Assembly: GCA_029240245.1 (NCBI GenBank) | Contig: JARBTJ010000006.1 | Location: forward strand, 1-64,000 | Source of the DNA: Herbinix sp. | GTDB taxonomy: Bacteria; Bacillota; Clostridia; Lachnospirales; Lachnospiraceae | DNA: 64,000 nt | Direction: 5' to 3' | Program-made: the position numbers and the translations under genes | Part shown: positions 18,540 to 28,197 of the stretch, one piece after another | How positions within the stretch are numbered: the stretch's first letter is position 1 | Layout of the letters: every line of letters starts with the position of its first letter | Notes under the pieces: model-generated | The model's input: the letters and a program-made list of their open reading frames with translations, nothing else | Told to the model about the DNA's origin: nothing | The model's database searches: none

Positions 18540-19754
18540 ATGCCAAAGTTTCAATACAAAGCCATGAATATGACCGGTAGAACCATGGAAGGAGTCTATG
18601 AGGCTCCCAATCAGCAATCCGTCATCGAAATGATACGGCAGAAATCCTTTTATCATCTGGAAGTGAAGGAAATCGTTGAACGGAAGGATATGAAGGAAAT
18701 TGAATTGTTTACAAAGATAAGATCGAAGAACATTTCCATCTACTGCAGACAATTCTCCTCCATATTAAAAGCAGGAATACCTTTGATCAAATGCTTGAAT
18801 ATGCTGGCAGGACAGACGGAGAACAAACCTTTAAAACTGATTACCATGAATGTCATGGAGGAGGTCCAGAAGGGGAGCAGCTTATCCCAGGCGATGTCGC
18901 TACACAGTAAGAAATTACCCTCCATACTGATTAATATGGTAGCGGCAGGAGAAGCCAGCGGAACCCTCGATAAATCCTTAGAGGTCATGGCTGAGCATTT
19001 TGAAAAGGAGCATAAGACGCAGCAGAAGGTCAAGAGTGCCATGCGATATCCACTCATTGTATGCATAGTAGCTATCGTAGTGGTAGTTATTCTTTTAACC
19101 AAGGTAGTACCGGTATTCGTTAATATGTTTCGCTCGGCAGGGGCTGATTTACCGATACCGACTAAAATACTGATATCCATGAGCGAATTTTTAAAGGATT
19201 ATGGGATATTCCTGTTCTTGGCTTTTATCATTATAATAATAGCATTCCGCTTTTATCTGTCCGGTGAGACAGGGCGGATAAGCTTTGATAAATTTAAATA
19301 CCATGCTCCGATGATCGGTAAGTTTCTAACAAAATCACTTGCAGCCAGATTCGCACGGACCATGGCTACCCTAATAACCACCGGCGTGTCAATTACAGAG
19401 GCCCTTGAGATTACCGGAAAAGTTTTAGGTAACACCTATGCTTTAAAGGTGATGAATGAAATAATTGAACAGGTAAAGCAGGGCAAGGGTCTGTATGTTC
19501 CCGTGAAGGCATCAAGGCTGTTTCCCATGATGCTGGAAAATATGATTATGATGGGAGAAGAAACCGGTACATTGGATGGAATGCTATTAAAGTCTGCTGA
19601 ATTCTATGAGGAGGAAGTGGATAGTGCAACCCAAAAGCTGACATCTATGCTGGAGCCTCTGATTATTGTGATATTGGGCGGAATGGTAGCGTTTATTGTA
19701 CTTTCGATCGCCTTACCTATGTTTAACTCATATAGTATGGTGGGAGCAGGGTAA
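18540..19754 (+). CDS. pilC: type IV pilus inner-membrane platform protein
   Basis: 404 residues of the PilC/GspF family. Two cytoplasmic T2SSF domains (about 65-190 and 270-395) alternate with membrane segments (LIVCIVAIVVVVILLTKVVP near residue 170, IFLFLAFIIIIIAF near 220, and LIIVILGGMVAFIVLSIALP near the C-terminus). It anchors the PilB/PilT motors and guides pilin subunits. Start ATG has AAGAAGGAA upstream. Length and domain order match the family. Confidence 0.94.
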   Translation: MPKFQYKAMNMTGRTMEGVYEAPNQQSVIEMIRQKSFYHLEVKEIVERKDMKEIELFTKIRSKNISIYCRQFSSILKAGIPLIKCLNMLAGQTENKPLKLITMNVMEEVQKGSSLSQAMSLHSKKLPSILINMVAAGEASGTLDKSLEVMAEHFEKEHKTQQKVKSAMRYPLIVCIVAIVVVVILLTKVVPVFVNMFRSAGADLPIPTKILISMSEFLKDYGIFLFLAFIIIIIAFRFYLSGETGRISFDKFKYHAPMIGKFLTKSLAARFARTMATLITTGVSITEALEITGKVLGNTYALKVMNEIIEQVKQGKGLYVPVKASRLFPMMLENMIMMGEETGTLDGMLLKSAEFYEEEVDSATQKLTSMLEPLIIVILGGMVAFIVLSIALPMFNSYSMVGAG

Positions 19755-19873
19755 GACAGAAAAGCTTCTAAATATTCAAAATCATAGGTAAATGATAGTG
19801 ATATCATTTCCTTTGATATAAAACACGAAAGAGTATCTAGGAAGATACAACAAAAATGAGGAGGATATATCAG

Positions 19874-20248
19874 ATGTTAAAAAGATTAAAAACGAGTGAA
19901 AAAGGTTTTACCCTGGTCGAATTAATCGTAGTGATTGCTGTTCTGGGAATACTTGCTGCGTTAATGGTACCGAGACTGTTTGGTAATATTGAAGAAGCCA
20001 AAAAAAAGACGGAGCTGGCAAATGCCAGAACGCTGGCAAGTGAAATTACTGTATGGAATGCACAGAATCCTACAGCGCTAATTGTTGACACTAATACGAA
20101 TGGATGGATCGACTTTACGGAATATGATGCACAGCTGGATTTGCCTTCCGGTGTAAGTTACCCGAGTGGCACCTATGCCAAAATTAAAATTAATGCGGTA
20201 AAAGAGATTACAGTGGAAATAGTAACGACACCTACACCAACCACTTGA
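19874..20248 (+). CDS. pilA: type IV major prepilin
   Basis: 124 residues from ATG 19874, with GAGGAGG ten bases upstream. An 11-residue leader (MLKRLKTSEKG) ends at the prepilin-peptidase site G/FTLVE; mature residue 5 is the conserved Glu. A hydrophobic N-helix (ELIVVIAVLGILAALMVPRL) follows, then a short globular domain with a W/DF-rich loop. The C-terminus ends in a Thr/Pro tail (TTPTPTT). Small size and position after pilC fit a major pilin. A promoter of its own is possible in the 100-bp gap upstream. Confidence 0.9.
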   Translation: MLKRLKTSEKGFTLVELIVVIAVLGILAALMVPRLFGNIEEAKKKTELANARTLASEITVWNAQNPTALIVDTNTNGWIDFTEYDAQLDLPSGVSYPSGTYAKIKINAVKEITVEIVTTPTPTT

Positions 20249-20280
20249 TTGGAATGAATACAAATTTATTAACATAGGGA

Positions 20281-21045
20281 GTGATCAATCTGGATTACAT
20301 TATCGTTAGCATTCTTGGATTATTGATAGGAAGTTTCCTAACGGTATGCATATACCGGATTCCAAAGGGGGAATCCTTCGTGCTTCCCCCTTCCCATTGC
20401 TCCCATTGTGGTCATACACTGAAGCTTTTGGATATGTTGCCAATTATAAGCTTTCTGTTATTGATGGGACGTTGCAGATATTGCAGGGAAGAAATTTCGT
20501 TACAGTATCCGATCATAGAATTCATCACTTGTTTGAATGTAATATTCGTTTATCATCAATATGGATTCAACTTAAGAGGTGTTGCTGCTGTCGTAATAAG
20601 CTGTGCTGTCATAACAGTCTCCGTCATTGATTTAAAATATTATATCATTCCGGATTCTGTGAATATTTTCATTGCTGTAACCGGGTTTTTCTTTATGGTT
20701 ACGGGCGGTACTGTAACGCTAAAGCAAAGCATGTTAGGGTTCTTTCTGGGTGGCGGAGTCTTATTCGTCCTTGCTCTTTTATCCTTTGAATTCTTAAAAA
20801 AAGAAGGTATGGGGGGTGGTGATATTAAACTGGCAGCTGCCTGCGGCATATACCTTGGAGTAAGAAAAATGTTGGCCGTCTTCATTGCAACCTCATATCT
20901 GGCAGCCATTCTCCTTCTTATTATGTTGACTTTAAAAAAGATAAAAAAAGATCAATATATCCCGTTTGGCCCCTTCTTATCAGCAGGGGTAATTATTGTC
21001 ATTTTATTTTATGATACTATAGCGAGCATTTTCACGAGAATATAA
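20281..21045 (+). CDS. pilD: prepilin peptidase / N-methyltransferase
   Basis: 254 residues, polytopic. It cleaves the leader of prepilins and methylates the new N-terminus at the membrane. The cytoplasmic loop contains the tetracysteine zinc site (CSHCGHTLKLL ... GRCRYCREEISLQYP). The two catalytic aspartates are in SVIDLKYYIIPD and GGGDIKLA. The start is uncertain: GTG 20281 overlaps the AGGGAG site itself, whereas CTG 20290 is eight bases downstream of it. It processes the four pilin-like proteins encoded nearby. Confidence 0.93.
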   Translation: MINLDYIIVSILGLLIGSFLTVCIYRIPKGESFVLPPSHCSHCGHTLKLLDMLPIISFLLLMGRCRYCREEISLQYPIIEFITCLNVIFVYHQYGFNLRGVAAVVISCAVITVSVIDLKYYIIPDSVNIFIAVTGFFFMVTGGTVTLKQSMLGFFLGGGVLFVLALLSFEFLKKEGMGGGDIKLAAACGIYLGVRKMLAVFIATSYLAAILLLIMLTLKKIKKDQYIPFGPFLSAGVIIVILFYDTIASIFTRI

Positions 21046-21086
21046 CGGAAGAAGAAAAACTCTTGAAATGATATAGGAGGGTAATT

Positions 21087-22199
21087 ATGAACAGAGAAAG
21101 ATCAAACAGGCAGATCTCCTTTGATAAAGTAATAGGTCACCGGGAAGATCGTCTGAAAAAAGGACAAAAGCCCATGATAGGGATTGATATAGGATCAAAT
21201 TCATTAAAGATGGTACAAATGAAAAAAAACAGCAGAATTCATCGATGGGGTATGGAGCGGGTTCCCGAGGGCCTGATCAATCAGGGAAGAATAGAAGTAT
21301 CCTCACAGTTGGCTGAGATTATTAAAAAGACAGCGCACAGAAATAAAATCAAAGGGAATCAATGTTCCTTGTGCTTATCCGGCAGTGATTTAATTGTCAG
21401 AGAATTAAAGCTTCCGGAAATGAACGAAGATCAGATAATGGATAATATTAAACATGAAATCACCAGCTTTCTGCCATTAAATCATGAAGAATACAGTATC
21501 GATTACAAAGTACTGGAATATATACCCTCCAAAGTAGGTATGCCCGGAAAACTCAGACTTATGGTTGCAGCTGTTCCCAATAAAATAGTACAAAACTATA
21601 TCAATACATTAAAAAAGGCTAATTTAAAGGTTGTTTATGTAGATGTCGTTCCAAACATTGCAGGTAAGCTCGTAAAATGGATGATGCTAAGCCAAAGCAA
21701 AACGGTGGATAACTCAAATATTGGTATCATCGATTTTGGAGCAAATACCACGAATATCATTTTATTAAAGGAAGGGAATTATTTTATACATAAATCCATT
21801 GCCAGTGGCGGCGATTACCTTACGTCACATATATCTGAAAAATTAAAAATTGATTATATGGAAGCTGAAGCTTTTAAACGAAAAGCTAATTTCTTTGAGA
21901 ATAACTTTCAGAATAACACTTGTGAGTATATCAAAAATTATTTTGATTATCTGATCACCGACATCGAACGCACCATCGAATTTTATAAAAACAGAAATAA
22001 TCAAAAGGGATTGGATCATATTTATATCATGGGCGGAGGGAGTCTATTGAAGGGGCTTTCCGGATATATGAAAGAGCATCTTTCGGTGGGAGTATCACTT
22101 TTGTCCGATACACTGCATCAATCGAAAAAGGGTAACATAAATACGGAAAAGGTGGCTGCTTTTTCCCAGGCCATCGGTGCAACCATCAGGGAGGAGTAG
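21087..22199 (+). CDS. pilM: type IV pilus assembly protein PilM (actin-like)
   Basis: 370 residues with an actin/FtsA-like fold: phosphate-1 segment GIDIGSNSLKMVQM near residue 32, phosphate-2 segment IIDFGANTTNIILL near 215, and adenosine segment IYIMGGGSLLKGLSGYM near 310. PilM is cytoplasmic and binds the N-terminal tail of PilN. A 30-residue basic extension precedes the fold. AGGAGG lies upstream of the ATG; pilN follows 6 bp downstream. Confidence 0.92.
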   Translation: MNRERSNRQISFDKVIGHREDRLKKGQKPMIGIDIGSNSLKMVQMKKNSRIHRWGMERVPEGLINQGRIEVSSQLAEIIKKTAHRNKIKGNQCSLCLSGSDLIVRELKLPEMNEDQIMDNIKHEITSFLPLNHEEYSIDYKVLEYIPSKVGMPGKLRLMVAAVPNKIVQNYINTLKKANLKVVYVDVVPNIAGKLVKWMMLSQSKTVDNSNIGIIDFGANTTNIILLKEGNYFIHKSIASGGDYLTSHISEKLKIDYMEAEAFKRKANFFENNFQNNTCEYIKNYFDYLITDIERTIEFYKNRNNQKGLDHIYIMGGGSLLKGLSGYMKEHLSVGVSLLSDTLHQSKKGNINTEKVAAFSQAIGATIREE

Positions 22200-22205
22200 G
22201 CAGGC

Positions 22206-22823
22206 ATGATACATGATATTAATCTGATTCCCAGAGTTAAGAAAAAAGCATCCGGTGAGCTGACATTTATAACGATTACCTTGGTACTTGGTCTGATGGT
22301 GCTGACAATTTTTTATGGGTTTTATCTGCCGATGCAGCAAAAGAACAGCTTGATAGCACAGATCACCGAGCAGGAAGCGGAGCTTCTTAATTATTCAGGC
22401 ACGCAACATTTATATTTGGATTTGTTAAACCAGGTGCAAAATATCAACAATACCGATGAAATAATCAATACCATAAAAGCTTCCAATATAGAAATAGCAA
22501 AATTCATGAGGGAGCTGGAGGTGAATATACCACCGAAGGTCATTATAAAGAATATGTCTCTGACAGACGGAATTCTTAATATGGAAGGAACAGCTCCTTC
22601 TTATAAAGAGATAGCACAGTATATCGTTAATTTGCGTAACATGAATTCGGTATACAAGGTTACTCTTATGGGGGCAAAAAAGGAAGAAGCAAATGAGGCA
22701 ACCGAAGCTTTTACTATTTATGTAAGCTTGATTTCACCGGAGGTCGTATCAGAGCTCCCGGCAGAGCAGTCTGTTAACGATACATCAACGGTTGAGGAGG
22801 TAACATCGCATGAAACTTACTAA
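22206..22823 (+). CDS. pilN: type IV pilus assembly protein PilN
   Basis: 205 residues. It opens with the PilN signature MIHDINLIPR, the PilM-binding tail, followed by one membrane helix (residues ~20-40: FITITLVLGLMVLTIFYGFYL) and a periplasm-equivalent coiled coil and ferredoxin-like domain (IPPKVIIKNMSLTDGILNMEG). It forms the alignment complex with PilM and PilO. The gene overlaps pilO by 14 bp, implying translational coupling. Confidence 0.9.
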   Translation: MIHDINLIPRVKKKASGELTFITITLVLGLMVLTIFYGFYLPMQQKNSLIAQITEQEAELLNYSGTQHLYLDLLNQVQNINNTDEIINTIKASNIEIAKFMRELEVNIPPKVIIKNMSLTDGILNMEGTAPSYKEIAQYIVNLRNMNSVYKVTLMGAKKEEANEATEAFTIYVSLISPEVVSELPAEQSVNDTSTVEEVTSHETY

Positions 22824-23529
22824 GAGGGAGAAGGTATTGTTACTAAGTGCTCTTATTGTTATAACAGCAGCCGTATTTATTATGTATATCTATCTGCCAC
22901 TGACAAAAGAAATCAATGATCTGCAAATAAAATCAGAGGATTTAACCTTTCAACTACAGGATGCTAAGACCAAGAATCGTCTGATTATTGATTTAGAAAA
23001 ACAGATAACCGAAGCTAAGGCTGTTATGAAAGATAAACAGGAGGATATCCTGAAAATCTGGGATCAGGCAGAACTGCTGGTATTCGTTGAGAATATTCTG
23101 AACGGGCTATGTGATAAGGAATCCATTGATTTTTACGATGCTGTAGAGCTTGATAATATAAAAGCAGGAGATGTCGGAGTAAAATTCAAAACGGATTATA
23201 ATCAATTAAAGAATATATTGGCCAATTTTGAGGAGGCAAAATATTATAACACCATTACTTCCTTAGCGATTGATGAAGTGGAGGAAAATGCTACAGAGGA
23301 AATGGTGAATCAATTTGGGGACGTGAATTCAGAGTTCGACAATACAGGAGAAGTTGTTGCTGGTGAAACTATTTCCGTAACTAATATGAAAAACCTACAT
23401 AAGGATAAGGAAAAACAGTTGCATGTTACTTTAAGTCTAAGATTTTATGCTCAAAATAGAATGGAACAATATCCGGATGATTATGATTTTATGGATAAGG
23501 AATTCGGTAAAGCTAATATATTCCAATAA
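22810..23529 (+). CDS. pilO: type IV pilus assembly protein PilO
   Basis: 239 residues: short cytoplasmic start, membrane helix (about 8-28: VLLLSALIVITAAVFIMYIY), coiled coil (about 30-85) and C-terminal ferredoxin-like region. Low sequence similarity is normal for PilO; assignment rests on this layout and its place after pilM-pilN. GAGGAGG precedes the ATG within the end of pilN. A 60-residue insertion with an acidic stretch (around 155-190) interrupts the C-terminal domain. Confidence 0.82.
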   Translation: MKLTKREKVLLLSALIVITAAVFIMYIYLPLTKEINDLQIKSEDLTFQLQDAKTKNRLIIDLEKQITEAKAVMKDKQEDILKIWDQAELLVFVENILNGLCDKESIDFYDAVELDNIKAGDVGVKFKTDYNQLKNILANFEEAKYYNTITSLAIDEVEENATEEMVNQFGDVNSEFDNTGEVVAGETISVTNMKNLHKDKEKQLHVTLSLRFYAQNRMEQYPDDYDFMDKEFGKANIFQ

Positions 23530-23566
23530 CATTCTTTTTAACATTGCTACCTTGGGGGATTATCGA

Positions 23567-25207
23567 ATGAAAGGATTTACCGGGCATTTTAATAACCAAA
23601 AAGGCTTCACTTTGGTGGAGGTATTGATTTCAATGTTGATTCTGTCGACCATCATTACCTGTCTATGTATGTCGCTCGTAGTTTCCAGTAAAACTTCCTT
23701 AAATAATAAATATAATATGACCTCTATCAATCTGGCAAATGAGTCCATGGAATATATTCGCTCGCTACAATTTGTGGAGGTGGGTACGGTAGGAGGGGAC
23801 CCGGCAGGCGTTATCTTACAGACGAAGACAGAAAACGTGAATGGGATCGATTATAAGATATCAACCACAGTCAATTGGGAAGAGGAAGGCGACTGGGATG
23901 TTTCGGGTAATGCTGACTGGGATTATAAAAGCGTCAGAGTGGAAGTCGTACCACAGGGCATGGAGGGTATTCCTTCCCTCACCAAGGTAATCGAAACCTT
24001 TGTGACCAGGGATTCTGCCCAGCCACCTCTAACCGGTGGAAATATTCGACTTCGTCTGGTGAAGGGATCCGATACGGATATTCTGATTCCGAATGCAAAG
24101 ATCCGGCTTACTACAGGACCTAGTGCACCAAGGCAGGTCATGACCTCCTCACAGGGCACCGTCCGTTTCATTAACCTGTTGCCCGGTAATTATAGTGTTC
24201 AGATCGATCCTTCGAACTTAGGCATGATTTTGCGACCGGATCAACCCGGTATGTGGGATATCAGTGTAGCTAGCTATATCACGCAAACAAAGGAATTTCT
24301 GGTAGATTATCCCTGCCGAATAAAGCTCACGCTTAAGGAGTTGACCGGTAATTCTATTTCCATGAATCCGGGTATTTCCGGCAGAATTTATCTCGAGGAC
24401 CCTTATGGGACTGTTACCGTCAAAGATTTCACTCCGGCGGAACTAGATTCAATGGGGCGTCTTCCTGATAGCTTCCTATCAAATTTATGGCCTTTTGACA
24501 ACCGTGATACCTCTGCCTATAAGATACCAAATGTCACAATTTCAGGGTATCTTTTTTTCGGAAGCAACGACGTCACACCAACGGGCGAGGTGCCTTGGAA
24601 TGGACAGTTTACCGGCCCCGGAACAAATAAAAATATTATCTGCTATTTCCGTCCGTTTCCGGTAACACCGGCAGATATTAACACAGCCTGGGTCAATGGA
24701 AGCGATCAGATTAAAATAGGTACCTACAAAGCTGAGGATGAACATGGAACCATGACAGAGGGACGTTTTAAATCAAATGATTTAAGTGAAACCGTTCAAA
24801 TGCCTTCGGATAAAACAACGAATTATACAGCAAAAGCGATTTATTTTGATAATACCGGAACTTCCGGAATTGCTTCCTTGAGTATCAACAATAAGTCAAA
24901 CCTGATATTAAATACGGACTTAGTTGTAATTCGAGGAGGGGTATCTATAACAAGTAACAGAAGAACCTCCTATATCGGAAAGATTACCCTAAACACATTG
25001 GATGGAAGTGCTTCTTCTGCGGTTGACGGAAGATACATTGGGGGTACCTCCGGTGTCAGCTATGGTAAACTATACCTTGCAAAAGAAATAAAGCTTGGCG
25101 AGGATACGATTGTTGAACCGGGTGGATATTATTACTATGATGGTCTGGTATTACCGAATAACGCGTCCAGGCTGATACCGATCACAAAGAATAATTATTT
25201 AGAATAA
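23567..25207 (+). CDS. large minor pilin with Cna-B/carboxypeptidase-regulatory-like domain
   Basis: 546 residues from ATG 23567, preceded by TTGGGGGA. Prepilin leader of 13 residues ends G/FTLVE with Glu5 present, followed by the hydrophobic helix VLISMLILSTIITCLCMSLVV. After a PilV-like stretch (to ~150) comes a beta-rich domain (about 165-250: IRLRLVKGSDTDILIPNAKIRLTT ... GTVRFINLLPGNYSVQI) resembling Cna-B folds, then a long extracellular region unlike known pilins. Ordinary minor pilins have 150-200 residues, so this one probably sits at the tip and carries an adhesive head (inference). Confidence 0.8.
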   Translation: MKGFTGHFNNQKGFTLVEVLISMLILSTIITCLCMSLVVSSKTSLNNKYNMTSINLANESMEYIRSLQFVEVGTVGGDPAGVILQTKTENVNGIDYKISTTVNWEEEGDWDVSGNADWDYKSVRVEVVPQGMEGIPSLTKVIETFVTRDSAQPPLTGGNIRLRLVKGSDTDILIPNAKIRLTTGPSAPRQVMTSSQGTVRFINLLPGNYSVQIDPSNLGMILRPDQPGMWDISVASYITQTKEFLVDYPCRIKLTLKELTGNSISMNPGISGRIYLEDPYGTVTVKDFTPAELDSMGRLPDSFLSNLWPFDNRDTSAYKIPNVTISGYLFFGSNDVTPTGEVPWNGQFTGPGTNKNIICYFRPFPVTPADINTAWVNGSDQIKIGTYKAEDEHGTMTEGRFKSNDLSETVQMPSDKTTNYTAKAIYFDNTGTSGIASLSINNKSNLILNTDLVVIRGGVSITSNRRTSYIGKITLNTLDGSASSAVDGRYIGGTSGVSYGKLYLAKEIKLGEDTIVEPGGYYYYDGLVLPNNASRLIPITKNNYLE

Positions 25208-25223
25208 CGGATTGGAGACCTAT

Positions 25224-25787
25224 ATGCGAAGAATCATGAATTCCCGCGGAATCACCCTGATTGAGCTTTTGCTCGCTGTATCTCTTACGACCGTTGTATT
25301 ATTTAGTGCATACTATTTTTTAATAGTTTCCTCAGGAACACTAACGAAGGCGGAGGCTGAGTTTGATGCCGGTCAGGATGCCAGGATGGCAGTTATTCGA
25401 ATGGAAGAGGACCTTCGAAAAGCGCAGGCGGTAACAATATCCGGAACGAATCACAAGGCAGTGGAGGTTTTCAATGCAGGGATGGAGATAAATATATATT
25501 CATTCAATGATGATACTTCCATACAGATGGTCAAATATCGTTTAGTGGATGATAAGTTAGAACGCGGTACTGCGAATTTAAGCTGTATGCCGGTTATATG
25601 GGAATGGATTACGCTGGCCAAAAGAGTGAAAAATGATATGATAGCTACACCTGTGCCGGTATTTACCATTAGCGGTAAAATGGTGAAAATTCATCTTCAG
25701 GTTTTGGATGAAATGGATGAATTGTACGACAATCCCATTAGTGTTAAGACGAGTATTACGGTAAGGGGCAAGGGGGCAATGAATTAA
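25224..25787 (+). CDS. minor pilin, PilW/GspJ-like
   Basis: 187 residues from ATG 25224, with GGAG seven bases upstream; a TTG at 25212 is an alternative start. The 9-residue leader ends G/ITLIE (Glu5 kept), then a hydrophobic helix LLLAVSLTTVVLFSAYYFLIV. The later segment AGQDARMAVIRMEEDLRKAQAV is typical of PilW/GspJ-type pseudopilins. It lies 16 bp after the large pilin gene and overlaps the next gene by one base (TAATG), so the three minor pilins are translated as a set. Confidence 0.85.
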   Translation: MRRIMNSRGITLIELLLAVSLTTVVLFSAYYFLIVSSGTLTKAEAEFDAGQDARMAVIRMEEDLRKAQAVTISGTNHKAVEVFNAGMEINIYSFNDDTSIQMVKYRLVDDKLERGTANLSCMPVIWEWITLAKRVKNDMIATPVPVFTISGKMVKIHLQVLDEMDELYDNPISVKTSITVRGKGAMN

Positions 25788-27193
25788 TGAAATTAGTTAG
25801 ATTATCCGACCGAGGCGCGGCACTTGTTACGGTGATTATGATAATGTTAGTGACGATGACATTTTCCGGCATAGCCCTGACCTATGTTGTATCACAGTCT
25901 AAGACGGAGGCCTACTATGAAAACAATATTTCGGCTGTACATGCTGCTGAGGCCGGCTTAAATCAGTATTTGTGGTATTTGAATAAAGAAGGTGCACCGG
26001 AAATTGCCATGGACACGGATATCAGCTATCCGGATTACCATGCAATTGCCAAATTTAAACTACATAAGAAGATAGCGGAATGCACAGACAGTAAGATTGT
26101 GATTGAAGCAACCGGATGGATGATCCATGCTCCTGATATAAAACGAACGATCAAAGCGACCTTCACGAAACGCTCCTTTACCCAATACGTTTACTTTTCG
26201 GATAATGATCCCGATAACATCTGGTGGATGAGCTCTGATACCTGCTATGGACCCTATCATACGAATACAAGGCTATCCATCAGTGGGTCTCCAAAATTTT
26301 ATAATACGGTCAGCTATGTTAGTGAAATAAAATATAAGGAAGGAGTCAGTAATAACCCTTATTTTAAAATAACACCGGAAAAGGTTGCGGCTATTAACTT
26401 TCCTCTGGATAATTCAGCTTTAAAGAGCTATGCGAAACAGAGTGGAGGATACTATTTTACAGGAAGAACTTGCATAAAGCTGATGGGAAATCAGATTAAG
26501 GTAAGGAATCTATCGGGAACACAGATGCTAAACCTGCCCACCAACGGTGTAATCTATGTGGATGACGCACTGGGAGCAGGCAGCAGTAAATTTGATACAA
26601 AAGCGGGGAATGTCTTTATTTACGGAGAATTGGACGGCAGACTAACCGTAGGTTCCAAAAGAGATATTTATATAACCGGTTATGATCCTACTATCTATGA
26701 ACTCAGTGCTGCTAAAGCAGCTTCTCCGACGCAGGGAATTATGTACCGGGATACAAGCTTTGGCATTACTCCGGATCATAATGTTCAGGTAAATGTAACT
26801 TCCGGTCAGGAAGGTGATATGCTGGGTTTGATTGCCGATACCAATGTTGCAATCCTTACCTATGGATGGTTTGATGATGATACTTGTGACTCCTCCCGCA
26901 GAAATATTACAGTTCACGCAGCCATATTTGCGATGAAGGGCAGTTTCGCAAATTCTTATCAGATCGGTGGCACCGGAAATTATTCGTATCCTAATCCGGG
27001 TGGGACACTCACCGTCAGGGGAGCAATCATACAAAATACCCGCGGTGCAGTCGGCGTATCCTATAATGGTGATGAAACCGGATATGTAAAGGATTATGCC
27101 CACGATACGAGAATGATGTATGATTCGCCTCCATTTTTTTTAATGCCGGAGGAATCCGGATGGGAGATCAAGGATTGGGTGGAAAAGGAATAA
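25787..27193 (+). CDS. PilX/GspK-like minor pilin, large
   Basis: 468 residues. The N-terminus RG/AALVTVIMIMLVTMTFSGIAL is prepilin-like, but mature residue 5 is Thr, not Glu; loss of Glu5 is characteristic of GspK/PilX tip subunits. AVHAAEAGLNQYLWYL is the usual PilX_N follow-on. The remaining ~400 residues form a beta-rich domain with many Gly/Thr repeats (GNVFIYGELDGRLTVGSKRDIYITG), like the polymer-forming or surface domains seen in Clostridia. It starts in the stop codon of the previous gene. Last recognisable gene of the pilus operon. Confidence 0.78.
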   Translation: MKLVRLSDRGAALVTVIMIMLVTMTFSGIALTYVVSQSKTEAYYENNISAVHAAEAGLNQYLWYLNKEGAPEIAMDTDISYPDYHAIAKFKLHKKIAECTDSKIVIEATGWMIHAPDIKRTIKATFTKRSFTQYVYFSDNDPDNIWWMSSDTCYGPYHTNTRLSISGSPKFYNTVSYVSEIKYKEGVSNNPYFKITPEKVAAINFPLDNSALKSYAKQSGGYYFTGRTCIKLMGNQIKVRNLSGTQMLNLPTNGVIYVDDALGAGSSKFDTKAGNVFIYGELDGRLTVGSKRDIYITGYDPTIYELSAAKAASPTQGIMYRDTSFGITPDHNVQVNVTSGQEGDMLGLIADTNVAILTYGWFDDDTCDSSRRNITVHAAIFAMKGSFANSYQIGGTGNYSYPNPGGTLTVRGAIIQNTRGAVGVSYNGDETGYVKDYAHDTRMMYDSPPFFLMPEESGWEIKDWVEKE

Positions 27194-27271
27194 GATTTCC
27201 GGAGTTTGGAACATTTTTACATCTATCATCATAATGTGAAATAGAACTTGAAATAGGTGATGGTAATCAGT

Positions 27272-28009
27272 ATGAGTGGTACAATACGATATACGATCCG
27301 GCCTTATGATACCATATGGATGTTGGCTCAGGTTTTTAACACAACCGTCGATTCTGTTATGGAGCTTAACCCGGGAGTAGACCCTAGAAATCTTCAGATT
27401 GGGCAGGTTATTACCCTGGCACCCGGATATCAGTATTATGAATCTTACCCGGACCAACCGACCGAAAATATGACGGACACAAGTATGATGATGGATTTAA
27501 CGAGTTATCTGCGTTTATTATGGGAGCAGCATGTAGTGTGGACGAGAATGACGATTATGGCATTGATACATGAGCTTCCCGAGGCCCAACTGATCACGCA
27601 GAGATTATTAAGGAATGCTGTTGATTTCGCAGAAGCTCTGGCTAATTTTTATGGTGAAGAAACAGCACAGGAGTTTTCGGATTTATTCACACAGCATATA
27701 ACGATAGCAGCTGAACTTGTTCAGGCTGCGAAATCCGGCGACAATGCTGCGTATACAGAAATTGAGCAGAGATGGTATAATAATGCGGATCAGATAGCAG
27801 CATACCTGGCCGAGATTAATCCTTACTGGAATGAGGATGACTGGGAAGCTATGTTGGATGAACATTTAGGACTGTTGAGCGCTAATGTAGCTGATATGGT
27901 TACACAAAATTATGCAGCAAGTATCGAAGGCTACGATGATATAGAATTACATGCGCTTGAAATGGCAGACATGATGGCAGAAGGTATATCGATGCAATTT
28001 CCTGATTGA
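27272..28009 (+). CDS. LysM-domain protein with conserved helical bundle
   Basis: About 245 residues from ATG 27272 (AGGTGATGG upstream); GTG 27257 and ATG 27260 are alternatives. Residues ~3-50 are one LysM domain (YTIRPYDTIWMLAQVFNTTVDSVMELNPGVDPRNL) that binds peptidoglycan or chitin-like glycans. Residues ~75-240 are all helical, with recurring His/Glu positions (LLWEQHVVWTR, DLFTQHITIAAELV, MLDEHLGLL, IELHALEMAD), suggesting a metal-binding four-helix bundle. The bundle is a conserved clostridial module I cannot name. No signal peptide is seen. It follows the pilus genes by 63 bp and ends at a terminator. Confidence 0.7.
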   Translation: MSGTIRYTIRPYDTIWMLAQVFNTTVDSVMELNPGVDPRNLQIGQVITLAPGYQYYESYPDQPTENMTDTSMMMDLTSYLRLLWEQHVVWTRMTIMALIHELPEAQLITQRLLRNAVDFAEALANFYGEETAQEFSDLFTQHITIAAELVQAAKSGDNAAYTEIEQRWYNNADQIAAYLAEINPYWNEDDWEAMLDEHLGLLSANVADMVTQNYAASIEGYDDIELHALEMADMMAEGISMQFPD

Positions 28010-28075
28010 TAAATCATTCACGAACGATATCCGGCTCACAGTGTCTTCCCTCAAAAGGCACTGCCATAATTTTAA

Positions 28076-28117
28076 AGAAAGAGAACTTGCGATAATCGTT
28101 GGTTCTCTTTCTTTTAT
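28076..28117 (+). terminator. intrinsic terminator after the LysM gene
   Basis: Stem AAAGAAAGAGAAC ... GTTCTCTTTCTTTT (13 bp, loop of about 15) with a T tail. It probably ends the pilus transcription unit. Confidence 0.88.
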
Positions 28118-28197
28118 CACCAAATGCGGAACGATTTCATAAAAATTCTATACATTAGTATTAAACACTTAGTAAACCAATATAGGAGGATAGTTTG

